Assembly (NCBI GenBank): GCA_002336805.1
Contig: DDEZ01000012.1
Span: forward strand, 445,594 to 509,593
DNA: 64,000 nucleotides
DNA from: Bacteroidetes bacterium UBA1941
GTDB taxonomy: Bacteria; Bacteroidota; Bacteroidia; Chitinophagales; LD1
Direction: 5' to 3'
The translations under genes were made by a program, and so were the position numbers. Under the pieces are notes generated by a model. The model ran no database searches, was not told where the DNA came from, and worked only from the letters and a program-made list of their open reading frames with translations. Shown piece after piece: positions 43,939-51,304 of the stretch. Numbering within the stretch: position 1 is the stretch's first letter; each line of letters begins with the position of its first letter.

Positions 43939-46716
43939 TTACAGCTTCGCTGCGATCTCCACCTGCTCGAATGCTTCGATATTGTCGCCAGCCTGGATAT
44001 CTGAGAAATCCTTGATCTGGAGGCCGCACTCCATACCGCTCGTAGCTTCCTTCGCGTCGTCTTTGAAACGCTTCAGGCCGCTGAGCTGGCCCGTGTGGAT
44101 CACGATGCCATCGCGTATGAGGCGCACCTTGCTGTTGCGCAGGATCTTGCCATCGCGTACGAAACAGCCCGCGATAGTACCCACCTTGCTCACGTTGAAT
44201 ACTTCCTTCACATCCAGGTTGCCCGTGATCTTCTCCTCTATCTTCGGCTCCATCAGGCCCTCCATCGCGCTCTTCACGTCGTTGATAGCCTGGTAGATCA
44301 CAGAGTAGAGCTTGATCTCGATATTCTCCGTCTCAGCTATCTTGCGTGCATTCTGAGATGGACGCACGTTAAAGCCGAGGATGATCGCATCTGCTGCGGC
44401 TGCGAGGTTGACATCAGACTCTGATATCTGGCCCACACCCTTGTGTATGATACGTACCTGTATTTCTTCTGTAGACAGCTTGAGGAGTGAGTCACCGAGT
44501 GCCTCCACAGAGCCATCCACGTCACCCTTGATGATGAGGTTGAGCTCCTTAAAGTTGCCCAGTGCCAGACGGCGGCCGATCTCATCCAGCGTGATGTGTT
44601 TCTTGGTACGGATACCAGTCTCACGGATCAGCTGCGCACGCTTCGTAGCGAGGTCCTTAGCATCTTGCTCAGACGCAAACACCTTAAACACCTCACCCGC
44701 CTGTGGTGCACCGTTCAGGCCGAGCACCTGCACCGGTGTAGATGGGCCGGCTGCGTCTATGCGCTCACCCTTGTGGTCAAACATCGCCTTGATACGGCCA
44801 TAGTACGGACCGCACACGATGATGTCACCCTTATTCAGCGTACCACTCTGCACGAGGAGTGTGGCAGTATAGCCACGGCCCTTGTCGAGGGTGGCCTCTA
44901 TGATAGTACCTGTGCCACCCTTGTGGTCGTTGGCCTTCAGGTCCAGGAGGTCAGATTCTATCAGGATCTTATCCAGCAGCAGGTCTACATTCAGACCCTT
45001 CTTGGCAGATATCTCCTGGCTCTGGAATTTGCCACCCCACTCCTCTACGAGGATATTCATCTGGCTCAGTTGCTCACGGATCTTCTCCGAGTTAGCACCT
45101 TCTTTATCTATCTTATTGAAGGCAAAGATCATCGGTACACCCGCCGCCTGTGCGTGGTTGATGGCCTCCTTGGTCTGTGGCATCACCGCGTCATCCGCAG
45201 CGATCACGATCACAGCCAGGTCGGTCACCTTGGCACCACGTGCACGCATCGCGGTAAAGGCCTCGTGGCCCGGCGTATCGAGGAAGGTGATATCCCTATT
45301 GCCCGATGTGGTCACCTGATAGGCACCGATGTGCTGGGTGATACCACCTGCTTCTTTGGCTTGTACATTCGCCTTACGGATAAAGTCGAGGAGTGATGTC
45401 TTACCGTGGTCTACGTGGCCCATGATGGTCACGATAGGCGCGCGCGGCGTCATATCTTCCGGCTTGTCAGCTTCTTCTTCTTCAAAGGCCGTCTGGTCCT
45501 CTATAGACTGGAATTCTACCTCAAAGCCATTTTCACCAGCTACCAGCTCGATGATCTCCGCATCGAGGCGCTGGTTGATAGACACCATGATACCGAGCTG
45601 CATACAGGTCTGGATGATCTTCACCGCAGGCAGGTTCATGAGGCTGGCCAGCTCGGCCGCGGTCATGAATTCCGTTACCTTCAGCTTGCTGTTCTCCTGG
45701 TTTGCCCTCTCGGCCTCCATACGCTCCTGTATGGCTTCACGCTTGTCGCGGCGGAACTTGGACCTATCACTCTTAGAGGTCATATTCTGGATCTTGGACA
45801 TCGTAGCCCTGATCTTTTCCTCTATCTCCTTCTCTGATATTTCTTTTACCTGGTTTGGATCACGAGGGCCATTATCTCCTGGCCGGCGGTTATCTCCGCG
45901 TCCACCTCCCGGGCCACGATATCCCGGGCCACCTTGGCCAGGGCCACCTTGTCCTTGCACAGGTGTGCGCTTAGGCTTCTCTATACGCTTGCGTACGCGC
46001 TTCTCGCCATTAGGCCCTACATCTTCTTTGCGCTTTTGTGGCAGCTCAGACTTGTCCGGCTTCAGCTCTATCTTGCCCATGATCTTAGGGCCTTCCAGCG
46101 TCACCGTCTTGCGCTGGATAAAGTTCTCATCCACCACCGGTTCGGCTGGTTTCTCTGCTACAGGCTCTGGTTTCACCTCTGGCTGCGGCTCTACCACGGC
46201 TGGCTGCTCAGCTACTGGCTGTGGCTCCTCCACCTGAGGTTCCTCTACCTTCTTGGCAGCAGTCTTCTTAGGCTTATTGAGGTCTACCTTGCCTACTATT
46301 TTAGGGCCATCCAGCTTAGGCGCTTCCGCTTCAAATTTATCCACGGCAGGCTCATCTACCTTAGCCACAGGTGGCGCTACAGTAGCTTCTTTCTCCTTAG
46401 ATACCAGGTTGGATTTGATCTGGACGATCTTTTCGTCCTCTGCCTTGCGCGCGGCTGTGACCGGGATCTCCTCTTTGAGCTCGAGGGTCTCTTTCTTCGG
46501 CTTCTCTACCATCTTGGTATTGTCAGCCTGCGCCTTGATGGCCTTATCTTTGTTAAAGGCCTTTTCTAGCACCAGCACCATCTCTACACTGAGCTTGGCA
46601 CTGGGGTTGTTTTCTACGGTAAAACCGCTTTTCTGCAGCTCCTCCACGATGTGGTCTTTTCCCACATTGTATGTAGTAGCAGCAGCACCTAATCTGATCG
46701 CTTTGATCTCTGACAT
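43939..46716 (-). CDS. infB: Translation initiation factor IF-2
   Basis: GTPase that brings initiator fMet-tRNA to the 30S subunit and promotes subunit joining. The 925 residues comprise an IF2_N-like start (~1-55), a long low-complexity Lys/Pro/Glu/Val linker (~60-330) with a Gly/Arg/Pro-rich patch (PGQGGPGYRGPGGGRG), a second IF2_N motif (~350-400), the G domain (GHVDHGKTS near residue 430, DTPGHEAF, NKIDKEG) and domains II-IV. It is the last gene of rimP-nusA-infB. A 192-bp spacer to nusA is enclosed by an inverted repeat that ends 5 bp before this start codon. Confidence 0.97.
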   Translation of the reverse strand: MSEIKAIRLGAAATTYNVGKDHIVEELQKSGFTVENNPSAKLSVEMVLVLEKAFNKDKAIKAQADNTKMVEKPKKETLELKEEIPVTAARKAEDEKIVQIKSNLVSKEKEATVAPPVAKVDEPAVDKFEAEAPKLDGPKIVGKVDLNKPKKTAAKKVEEPQVEEPQPVAEQPAVVEPQPEVKPEPVAEKPAEPVVDENFIQRKTVTLEGPKIMGKIELKPDKSELPQKRKEDVGPNGEKRVRKRIEKPKRTPVQGQGGPGQGGPGYRGPGGGRGDNRRPGDNGPRDPNQVKEISEKEIEEKIRATMSKIQNMTSKSDRSKFRRDKREAIQERMEAERANQENSKLKVTEFMTAAELASLMNLPAVKIIQTCMQLGIMVSINQRLDAEIIELVAGENGFEVEFQSIEDQTAFEEEEADKPEDMTPRAPIVTIMGHVDHGKTSLLDFIRKANVQAKEAGGITQHIGAYQVTTSGNRDITFLDTPGHEAFTAMRARGAKVTDLAVIVIAADDAVMPQTKEAINHAQAAGVPMIFAFNKIDKEGANSEKIREQLSQMNILVEEWGGKFQSQEISAKKGLNVDLLLDKILIESDLLDLKANDHKGGTGTIIEATLDKGRGYTATLLVQSGTLNKGDIIVCGPYYGRIKAMFDHKGERIDAAGPSTPVQVLGLNGAPQAGEVFKVFASEQDAKDLATKRAQLIRETGIRTKKHITLDEIGRRLALGNFKELNLIIKGDVDGSVEALGDSLLKLSTEEIQVRIIHKGVGQISESDVNLAAAADAIILGFNVRPSQNARKIAETENIEIKLYSVIYQAINDVKSAMEGLMEPKIEEKITGNLDVKEVFNVSKVGTIAGCFVRDGKILRNSKVRLIRDGIVIHTGQLSGLKRFKDDAKEATSGMECGLQIKDFSDIQAGDNIEAFEQVEIAAKL

Positions 46717-46721
46717 TTACT

Positions 46722-46907
46722 CTATTTAGATAATTTAAATTTCAAGCACAAAAAACACTGAACACATATACATACTACCTCCCAGTAAACCCGGACGGCA
46801 GTTTACTTTTTGCAAAACTATAGAAATGAGGCAATATGTATATGTGAGATGGATTACATCTTAATATTCAATTGTTCTTGTTTGAAATTGCCTCATTATC
46901 TAAATAG
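46722..46907. promoter_or_regulatory. Inverted repeat enclosing the nusA-infB spacer
   Basis: A 13-bp perfect arm, CTATTTAGATAAT (46722-46734), has its complement at 46895-46907. The two arms begin just after the nusA stop and end 5 bp before the infB start. A second 11-bp pair, AATGAGGCAAT (46825-46835) with 46887-46897, overlaps the first by 3 bp. In the transcript the structure would bring nusA stop and infB start together and could hide or present the infB start region. No target-site duplication is evident, so a MITE origin is not supported but not excluded. Confidence 0.6.
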
Positions 46908-46908
46908 C

Positions 46909-48240
46909 TTATGCTTCTTCACTGGCATCACCTGCTGCCTCCGTCTCTGCCGCTGCCGGCGCAGATGGTTTAGCCTCGGCTACTTCCTCTCCTTCATTTT
47001 CAAATTCCGTCTTGAGGATGCGGATGATATCGTCTATCATCTCCTCCTCCAGGTCGGTACGGCGCACCAGCTCGTCGCGGCTCAGGTTCAGCACGCTACG
47101 CGCTGTATCACAGCCGATCCTCTTCAGGTCGTCTATCATCCACTGCTCTATCTCATCAGAGAATTCTTCCAGATCGATATCAAAGTCAGCTTCTTCTTCC
47201 TCGCCACCCTCACGGTATACATCTATCTCAAAACCTACCAGACGTGACGCCAGCTTGATGTTTACACCACGCTTACCGATAGCCAGAGATATCTGGTCCG
47301 GATCGAGGTAGGCAGAGATGCGCTTCTTGTCCTGGTTGATATCTATAGAGATGATCTTGGCCGGGGCCAGCGCACGCTGCACCATCAGTTGCAGGTTGTT
47401 GGTATGATTGAGGATGTCTATGTTCTCATTGCGCAGCTCGCGTACGATACCGTGTATACGGCTACCCTTCACACCTACGCAGGCGCCTACAGGGTCTATG
47501 CGGTCGTCAAAAGACTCTACCACTACCTTCGCCTTCTCACCCGGCTCGCGTACGATATTCTTGATCACGATCAGGCCGTCAAATATCTCCGGTACCTCCT
47601 GCTCCAGCAGCTTTGCCAGGAAGGCAGTATCCGTACGGCTCAGGATGATGACCGGGCTATTATTGCGCAGGTCTACCCGCTTTACTACAGCGCGTACAGT
47701 CTCACCCTTCTTGTAGAAGTCGGTCTTGATCTGCTCAGACTTTGGCAGGAGCAGTTCATTACCTTCCTCGTCCAGCAGCAGTATTTCTTTCTTCCACACC
47801 TGATATACCTCCGCGCTGATGATATCACCGATGCGGTCCTTGTATTTCTTATATGTTTCGTCCTTCTCCAGGTCCAGGATGCGGCTCACCAGTGTCTGGC
47901 GGGCAGCGAGCACCGAGCGGCGGCCAAAGCTCTCCAGCTCGATCTTCTCATATGTTTCTTCACCTATCTCAAAGTCATCCTGTATCTTCTGCGCCTCAGA
48001 CAGGGAGATCTGCGTATACGGCGTCTCTACCTCACCATCCTCCACGATGGTACGGCGCTGCCAGATCTCGAGGTCACCCTTGTCAGTATTTACGATGATG
48101 TCAAAGTTGTCCGTCTCGCCATACTTCTTTTTCAGGAGCGTGCGAAAGACATCCTCCAGCACCTTCATCATGGTCGGGCGGTCTATGTTCTTTAGCTGCT
48201 TAAACTCGCTAAACGAGTCGATCAGATCTAAACTATTCAT
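46909..48240 (-). CDS. nusA: Transcription termination/antitermination factor NusA
   Basis: RNA polymerase-bound factor controlling pausing, termination and antitermination. The 443 residues contain the NusA N-domain (~1-135), the S1 domain (~140-210, ISAEVYQVWKKEILLL, KTDFYKKGETVRAVV), KH domains with GACVGVKGSRI (~285) and AIGKRGVNIKLASRLVG, and an acidic tail with a helix-hairpin segment (IDDLKRIGCDTARSVLNLSRDE in part) ending in an Ala/Glu-rich stretch. It follows rimP after 162 bp that hold two palindromic repeats. Confidence 0.96.
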   Translation of the reverse strand: MNSLDLIDSFSEFKQLKNIDRPTMMKVLEDVFRTLLKKKYGETDNFDIIVNTDKGDLEIWQRRTIVEDGEVETPYTQISLSEAQKIQDDFEIGEETYEKIELESFGRRSVLAARQTLVSRILDLEKDETYKKYKDRIGDIISAEVYQVWKKEILLLDEEGNELLLPKSEQIKTDFYKKGETVRAVVKRVDLRNNSPVIILSRTDTAFLAKLLEQEVPEIFDGLIVIKNIVREPGEKAKVVVESFDDRIDPVGACVGVKGSRIHGIVRELRNENIDILNHTNNLQLMVQRALAPAKIISIDINQDKKRISAYLDPDQISLAIGKRGVNIKLASRLVGFEIDVYREGGEEEEADFDIDLEEFSDEIEQWMIDDLKRIGCDTARSVLNLSRDELVRRTDLEEEMIDDIIRILKTEFENEGEEVAEAKPSAPAAAETEAAGDASEEA

Positions 48241-48299
48241 TGCTTTATCTGTTTTATGATAATGATTGAATTCCTTTCTTCCACCGCTCCCTGCCCTTT

Positions 48300-48327
48300 G
48301 TAGGGGCCGGTCGCGACCGGCCCCTAC
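48300..48327. repeat. 28-bp perfect palindrome between rimP and nusA
   Basis: The half-site GTAGGGGCCGGTCG is followed by its exact complement. Compared with the copy at 18131-18158, the half-site differs at positions 7 and 9 and both differences are matched in the other arm. It is followed by AGACCGGCTTTTTATTTTT, a possible partial terminator-like context on the plus strand, opposite to the operon. Confidence 0.85.
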
Positions 48328-48360
48328 GGAGAGACCGGCTTTTTATTTTTCGGCTACTTC

Positions 48361-48389
48361 GTGTAGGGTCAGGTGACCTGACCCTACAC
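48361..48389. repeat. 29-bp near-perfect palindrome between rimP and nusA
   Basis: The half-site GTGTAGGGTCAGGT and its complement flank a single central base. It shares the GTAGGGTCAGGT core with the element at 18131-18158 but lacks the central CGCG. Confidence 0.85.
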
Positions 48390-48402
48390 ATATGCTACCG
48401 CA

Positions 48403-48900
48403 TTACTTCCACTGAATCTGTATCAGCGCCTTCTTGATCTCGCTATACTTCAGCTCAAATTCTTTTGGCGCTTCTCCTTTCTCTTCCGGTTGGTTCTTAG
48501 GCCCCTTCTTTTTCTTCTTCACCTCAGCTACGATCGGCAGCAGCGTGATCTTGTCATCATCCGCCTTGACCAGCTGTGCCTCCACCTCTGTGCCGTCCGT
48601 CTTGACTATCTCCAGCGTACGGCCTATGCGCTTCTTGTACTGGCGCGGCACACGGAGCGGATTGCTCATGCCCGGGCTGGATACATCCAGCATATAGTCC
48701 TCAGATACCAGGCCGCTGCCGTCCAGGTGCTTCTCCAGGAAACGTGATATATCAGCACACTGGCTGATCGTGATCCCATTATCGCCATCAGCATAGACCT
48801 CCACCTTGCTCTTGCCGGATACCTTCACATCCGTCAGGAAGAGATCCATCTCAGTCAGCAGGGGCGTCAGCCACTCTTGTATCTTATCTTTCAGCTCCAT
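48403..48900 (-). CDS. rimP: Ribosome maturation factor RimP
   Basis: Cytosolic factor needed for 30S subunit maturation. ATG 48900 (MELKDKIQEWLTPLLTEMD) gives 165 residues and is preferred over an upstream in-frame start at 48966 because a promoter and a leader hairpin lie between them. The family core is visible: VYADGDNGITISQCADISRFLEKHL, YMLDVSSPGMSNPLRVPRQY, and the second domain with a lysine-rich insertion (KKKKKGPKNQPEEKGEAPKE). It is the first gene of the conserved rimP-nusA-infB operon. Confidence 0.94.
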   Translation of the reverse strand: MELKDKIQEWLTPLLTEMDLFLTDVKVSGKSKVEVYADGDNGITISQCADISRFLEKHLDGSGLVSEDYMLDVSSPGMSNPLRVPRQYKKRIGRTLEIVKTDGTEVEAQLVKADDDKITLLPIVAEVKKKKKGPKNQPEEKGEAPKEFELKYSEIKKALIQIQWK

Positions 48901-48907
48901 TTTGTAC

Positions 48908-48939
48908 AGACAATAAAAGAGGGGACTCTCGTCCCCTCT
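48908..48939 (-). promoter_or_regulatory. Terminator-like hairpin in the rimP-nusA-infB leader (possible attenuator)
   Basis: On the minus strand AGAGGGGAC (48939-48931) pairs perfectly with its complement (48926-48918) across a 4-nt loop, and TTTTATTG follows. It lies between the predicted promoter and the rimP start, ending ~17 nt before the ATG. The shape is that of an intrinsic terminator within a leader; it could instead mask the ribosome-binding region. Confidence 0.6.
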
Positions 48940-48953
48940 CACTTTTCGTGCTG

Positions 48954-48984
48954 CAAATATACACAATATCCTGAGGAAAACAAA
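48954..48984 (-). promoter_or_regulatory. Promoter of the rimP-nusA-infB operon
   Basis: On the minus strand TTTG (48984-48981) and TATATTTG (48961-48954) are separated by 19 bp, a full match to the Bacteroidota consensus. The predicted start is near 48947 and the leader is ~47 nt. Confidence 0.7.
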
Positions 48985-49254
48985 AGATTTTTAGACAACC
49001 GCCTCGTACCTAGATCCAAACCACACCTCACCTGCGATCCACCCCTAAACACATCAGGCACAATCCTTATCACAAAAGTGGCAAATGGCTGACATTCCCC
49101 CTTATAAAGGGGGGCCGCAGGCGGGGGGATTTAGGCAGCGGCATAAAAGGGGCCAATGATCCCTGCCGTTGCTGGTCGCCTGACCTGCAACGAAGGAGAG
49201 CGCAGCCTCCTCCATAAGAGCGATGCACCAGTTTCGCCCAGCGTTTGTTGTTGG
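48985..49254. repeat. Gene-free spacer with two hairpin elements
   Basis: No gene is seen. It holds a CCCCCTTATAAAGGGGG hairpin (49097-49113) followed by a G-rich tail, and a perfect inverted repeat GTTGTTGGTC-AGC-GACCAACAAC (49247-49269) that runs into the end of the next gene. A partly similar GTTGTTG...CACCAACAAC stretch lies at ~49872-49908, on the far side of that gene, so the gene is bracketed by related elements. Confidence 0.6.
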
Positions 49255-49836
49255 TCAGCGACCAACAACGGCGTAGGACGAATCAAATAGTTCCTCGAAA
49301 AGCAGTCCGGTAAATCCTAAACTATTATACAGTGAATAAAACTCGTCATCAGCAGCTTTTACACCCGCATACGTCAGGATTTCAATGACAGAGGTTTGCG
49401 GGATTTTAAACAACGTAGATGTGCTTAACCTGTTGGCGTAAAAAGAGTATTTCAAAATATGTGCTTTATCACCGTTTGGATAATAACGCCAAACACAGTC
49501 ACTTTCATTTAAAGCATTTACACACTCTAGCACATTCAATATATAATATTGTTCTCTATCAATTTCTATAGGGATAATTTCTCCAGACATCTCCAGTAAA
49601 GTAAAAAGGTCGCTATCATATACGTGTTGATCGAAAGCGAATGCTCCCACCCCTCCGAGAGTATAAAAGTTACTTTTCTGGTGTAATGTATTATGAATGT
49701 ACCACTCTATGCCTTCCAACTCTCTAAGCTTTGTCTCGCACTTAAATGTCTTTGCAGCCAAAGTCTCCTTATCGCTTAATGATGGCATGATCCATTGAGA
49801 TCTTTCTACGTCAACTTTAATTCTATATATTTTCAT
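49255..49836 (-). CDS. AT-rich orphan gene, hypothetical cytosolic protein
   Basis: ATG 49836 (MKIYRIKVDV) gives 193 residues; the frame is open eight codons further with a GTG. There is no signal peptide or membrane segment. Notable stretches are GGVGAFAFDQHVYDSDLFTL, LEMSGEIIPIEIDREQYYIL, NVLECVNALNES, FKIPQTSVIEILTY and LYNSLGFTGLLFEELFDSSY. Codon use is much more AT-rich than in neighbouring genes, and related palindromes flank it, both signs of horizontal arrival. The general style (small acidic cytosolic protein, island setting) recalls orphan immunity proteins of polymorphic toxin systems, but no toxin is adjacent and I do not assign a family. Confidence 0.65.
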   Translation of the reverse strand: MKIYRIKVDVERSQWIMPSLSDKETLAAKTFKCETKLRELEGIEWYIHNTLHQKSNFYTLGGVGAFAFDQHVYDSDLFTLLEMSGEIIPIEIDREQYYILNVLECVNALNESDCVWRYYPNGDKAHILKYSFYANRLSTSTLFKIPQTSVIEILTYAGVKAADDEFYSLYNSLGFTGLLFEELFDSSYAVVGR

Positions 49837-49928
49837 ATGGCATATTAATACGGCAAGCACCTTAATCCTTCGTTGTTGTTGTTGTTGTCGCTACGCTGAA
49901 CACCAACAACGGCAACGGGCTGTTAGAA

Positions 49929-49947
49929 CCCTCTCCTTCGGAGAGGG
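49929..49947. repeat. CT-rich hairpin element
   Basis: CCCTCTCC-TTC-GGAGAGGG forms a perfect 8-bp stem and is followed by CAGGGTGAG. Similar elements lie at 51259-51275 and 62920-62942. This one sits directly downstream (in gene sense) of the gene remnant at 49968-50064, as the 51259 copy does for the intact gene. Confidence 0.7.
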
Positions 49948-49967
49948 CAGGGTGAGATGGTAATTTT

Positions 49968-50064
49968 ATAAACCCCGCTATCCTCCCCACATTCCACACA
50001 TTCATAAACCACGGACTATACTTATTTCTCCGTGCTTCTTCCTCCTCCCGGTGCCACAGGTGCA
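49968..50064 (-). pseudogene. 3'-end remnant of a paralogue of the 51305-53428 gene
   Basis: These 97 bp align without gaps to 51312-51408, offset exactly 1,344 bp, with five mismatches. Both encode the same last residues (HLWHREEEEARRNKYSPWF and MNVWNVGRIAGFI). All five differences are synonymous third-position changes (CTG/CTC, CGG/CGC, GAA/GAG, AGT/AGC, ATA/ATC). The remnant's frame loses the Lys-stop end and runs into repeat sequence. It is the tail of a lost gene copy. Confidence 0.85.
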
Positions 50065-50074
50065 AATGCCCGCT

Positions 50075-50097
50075 CTTTCGGATTTATAATCCGAAAG
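50075..50097. repeat. Short inverted repeat next to the gene remnant
   Basis: CTTTCGGATT-TAT-AATCCGAAAG is a perfect 10-bp hairpin at the right end of the remnant, followed by a related half-copy (CCGCGGATTTGTAATTC). It marks the junction between the remnant and the histidine kinase gene. Confidence 0.65.
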
Positions 50098-50131
50098 TAC
50101 ACTAACCGCGGATTTGTAATTCACCACCACC

Positions 50132-51061
50132 TCACAAAGTAAAAAAGAATTGCGCGCCCTTGCCCTCCTCGGCCTGGGCCCATATACGGCCACCGTGGCG
50201 GTGTACGATCTTGCTGGCGATAGCCAGCCCCACCCCCGTTCCCTCAAAGTCGACTGCACTATGCAGCCGCTGGAAAGGCATAAAAAGCTTAGAGGCAAAG
50301 CGCATGTCAAACCCGCAGCCATTGTCCTTCACATAGTAGGCTATCTCGCCCCCTATCCGCTTGGCGCCGATCCATATCCTGGGCCTTGCATTTTTGCCAG
50401 AATATTTGAGGGCATTGCAGATCAGGTTCACCCATACCTGGCGTACCAGGCCACTGTCACACGAGGCGTCAGGCAGGGGCTTTAGTATGACCGGCACCCT
50501 GACGAGCGTATCCTGCTCTATCTGCAGGATCACCGACCTCACCAGAGATAGCATGTCTGTAGTATGCTTCAGTATCTCGTTGCTGTTGATCCTGGACAGG
50601 CGCATCAGGTCGTCTATCAGGCGCGTCATTTTTACTGCACTTTGAGAGATGCTTTCTATCATCTCCCTTGTCTCCGACTCAGACAGGGTATTGCCGACCT
50701 TGAGGAGGTGGCAGTAGCCATTGATCACCCTGAGGGGCCCCTTCAGGTCGTGAGAGATAGAGTAGCCCAGCGAGTCCAGTTCCTTTCGCGCTTCACCCAG
50801 GTCCGCGGTTTTCTCATGTACCTTGATACCTATCACATCTTCTATATTGCAAAGCATCTGATAGAGCCTGTACGGCGAGAGCACACCTAGGCCGGTCAGC
50901 TTGTCCAGTTTTATCGGTACAAAGCCGTGGAGGTTCCATTCTTTCAGAGAGAGGTCATTCGATTTTTGCCTGTCGTGTGCAATGCCGGATGCCATGAATG
51001 GCTCCCGTATGAACCGGGACTTGGCGTGCCCCTGTTCTCCATCGCTTCTAAAGGTGTCCAT
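50132..51061 (-). CDS. Orphan sensor histidine kinase (bacteriophytochrome-like transmitter)
   Basis: A 309-residue soluble kinase. Residues ~1-90 show no recognisable PAS or GAF domain. The HisKA helix carries the phospho-accepting His in SISHDLKGPLR (~104), and the ATPase domain shows NLICNALKYS (N box), DNGCGFD (G1), the F-box FMPFQRLHS and GTGVGLAIASKIVHRHGG (G2). The transmitter most resembles those following phytochrome sensors, but the sensor part is missing. There is no membrane segment and no response regulator beside it. It occupies the interval between the intact glycosidase-like gene and the remnant of its paralogue. Confidence 0.9.
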   Translation of the reverse strand: MDTFRSDGEQGHAKSRFIREPFMASGIAHDRQKSNDLSLKEWNLHGFVPIKLDKLTGLGVLSPYRLYQMLCNIEDVIGIKVHEKTADLGEARKELDSLGYSISHDLKGPLRVINGYCHLLKVGNTLSESETREMIESISQSAVKMTRLIDDLMRLSRINSNEILKHTTDMLSLVRSVILQIEQDTLVRVPVILKPLPDASCDSGLVRQVWVNLICNALKYSGKNARPRIWIGAKRIGGEIAYYVKDNGCGFDMRFASKLFMPFQRLHSAVDFEGTGVGLAIASKIVHRHGGRIWAQAEEGKGAQFFFTL

Positions 51062-51258
51062 GGCCAGCGATTATAGATGTGTATACGATTTCATAGAGAA
51101 AATGTTGTTTTTACCCACTACGTTCTTCAAAAAAGAAAACCATGCCGATTTAAGAAAATACAAATTATGTATTGTATGAAATCAGACGGAACCACGTACG
51201 TGGAAAGTGTCCCGACGCTGTTGCTGTTTAATGAACAGCACTTCACCAAGTATAAAAG

Positions 51259-51275
51259 CCTCCCCTTCGGGGAGG
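51259..51275. repeat. CT-rich hairpin element in the spacer before the kinase gene
   Basis: CCTCCCC-TTC-GGGGAGG forms a perfect 7-bp stem and is followed by TTTGGAGGGG. It lies in the 243-bp spacer (51062-51304) between the secreted gene's stop and the kinase start. The rest of that spacer shows no gene; it probably holds the kinase promoter, though no strong consensus match was found. Confidence 0.65.
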
Positions 51276-51304
51276 TTTGGAGGGGCCGTGGGATCGGAGA
51301 TTCT

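Noticed and set aside
46722..46907. nusA-infB spacer as a miniature inverted-repeat transposable element
   Set aside because: It has 13-bp terminal inverted repeats, but no target-site duplication flanks it and the ends coincide exactly with gene boundaries. Structure in the operon RNA is the simpler reading, though a genome search could reverse this.
49862..50065. 67-codon frame starting with HLWHREEEEAR as a real small gene
   Set aside because: The first ~33 codons are the copied 3' end of the 51305-53428 gene and the remainder is repeat translation. It has no start context, so I call it a pseudogene fragment.
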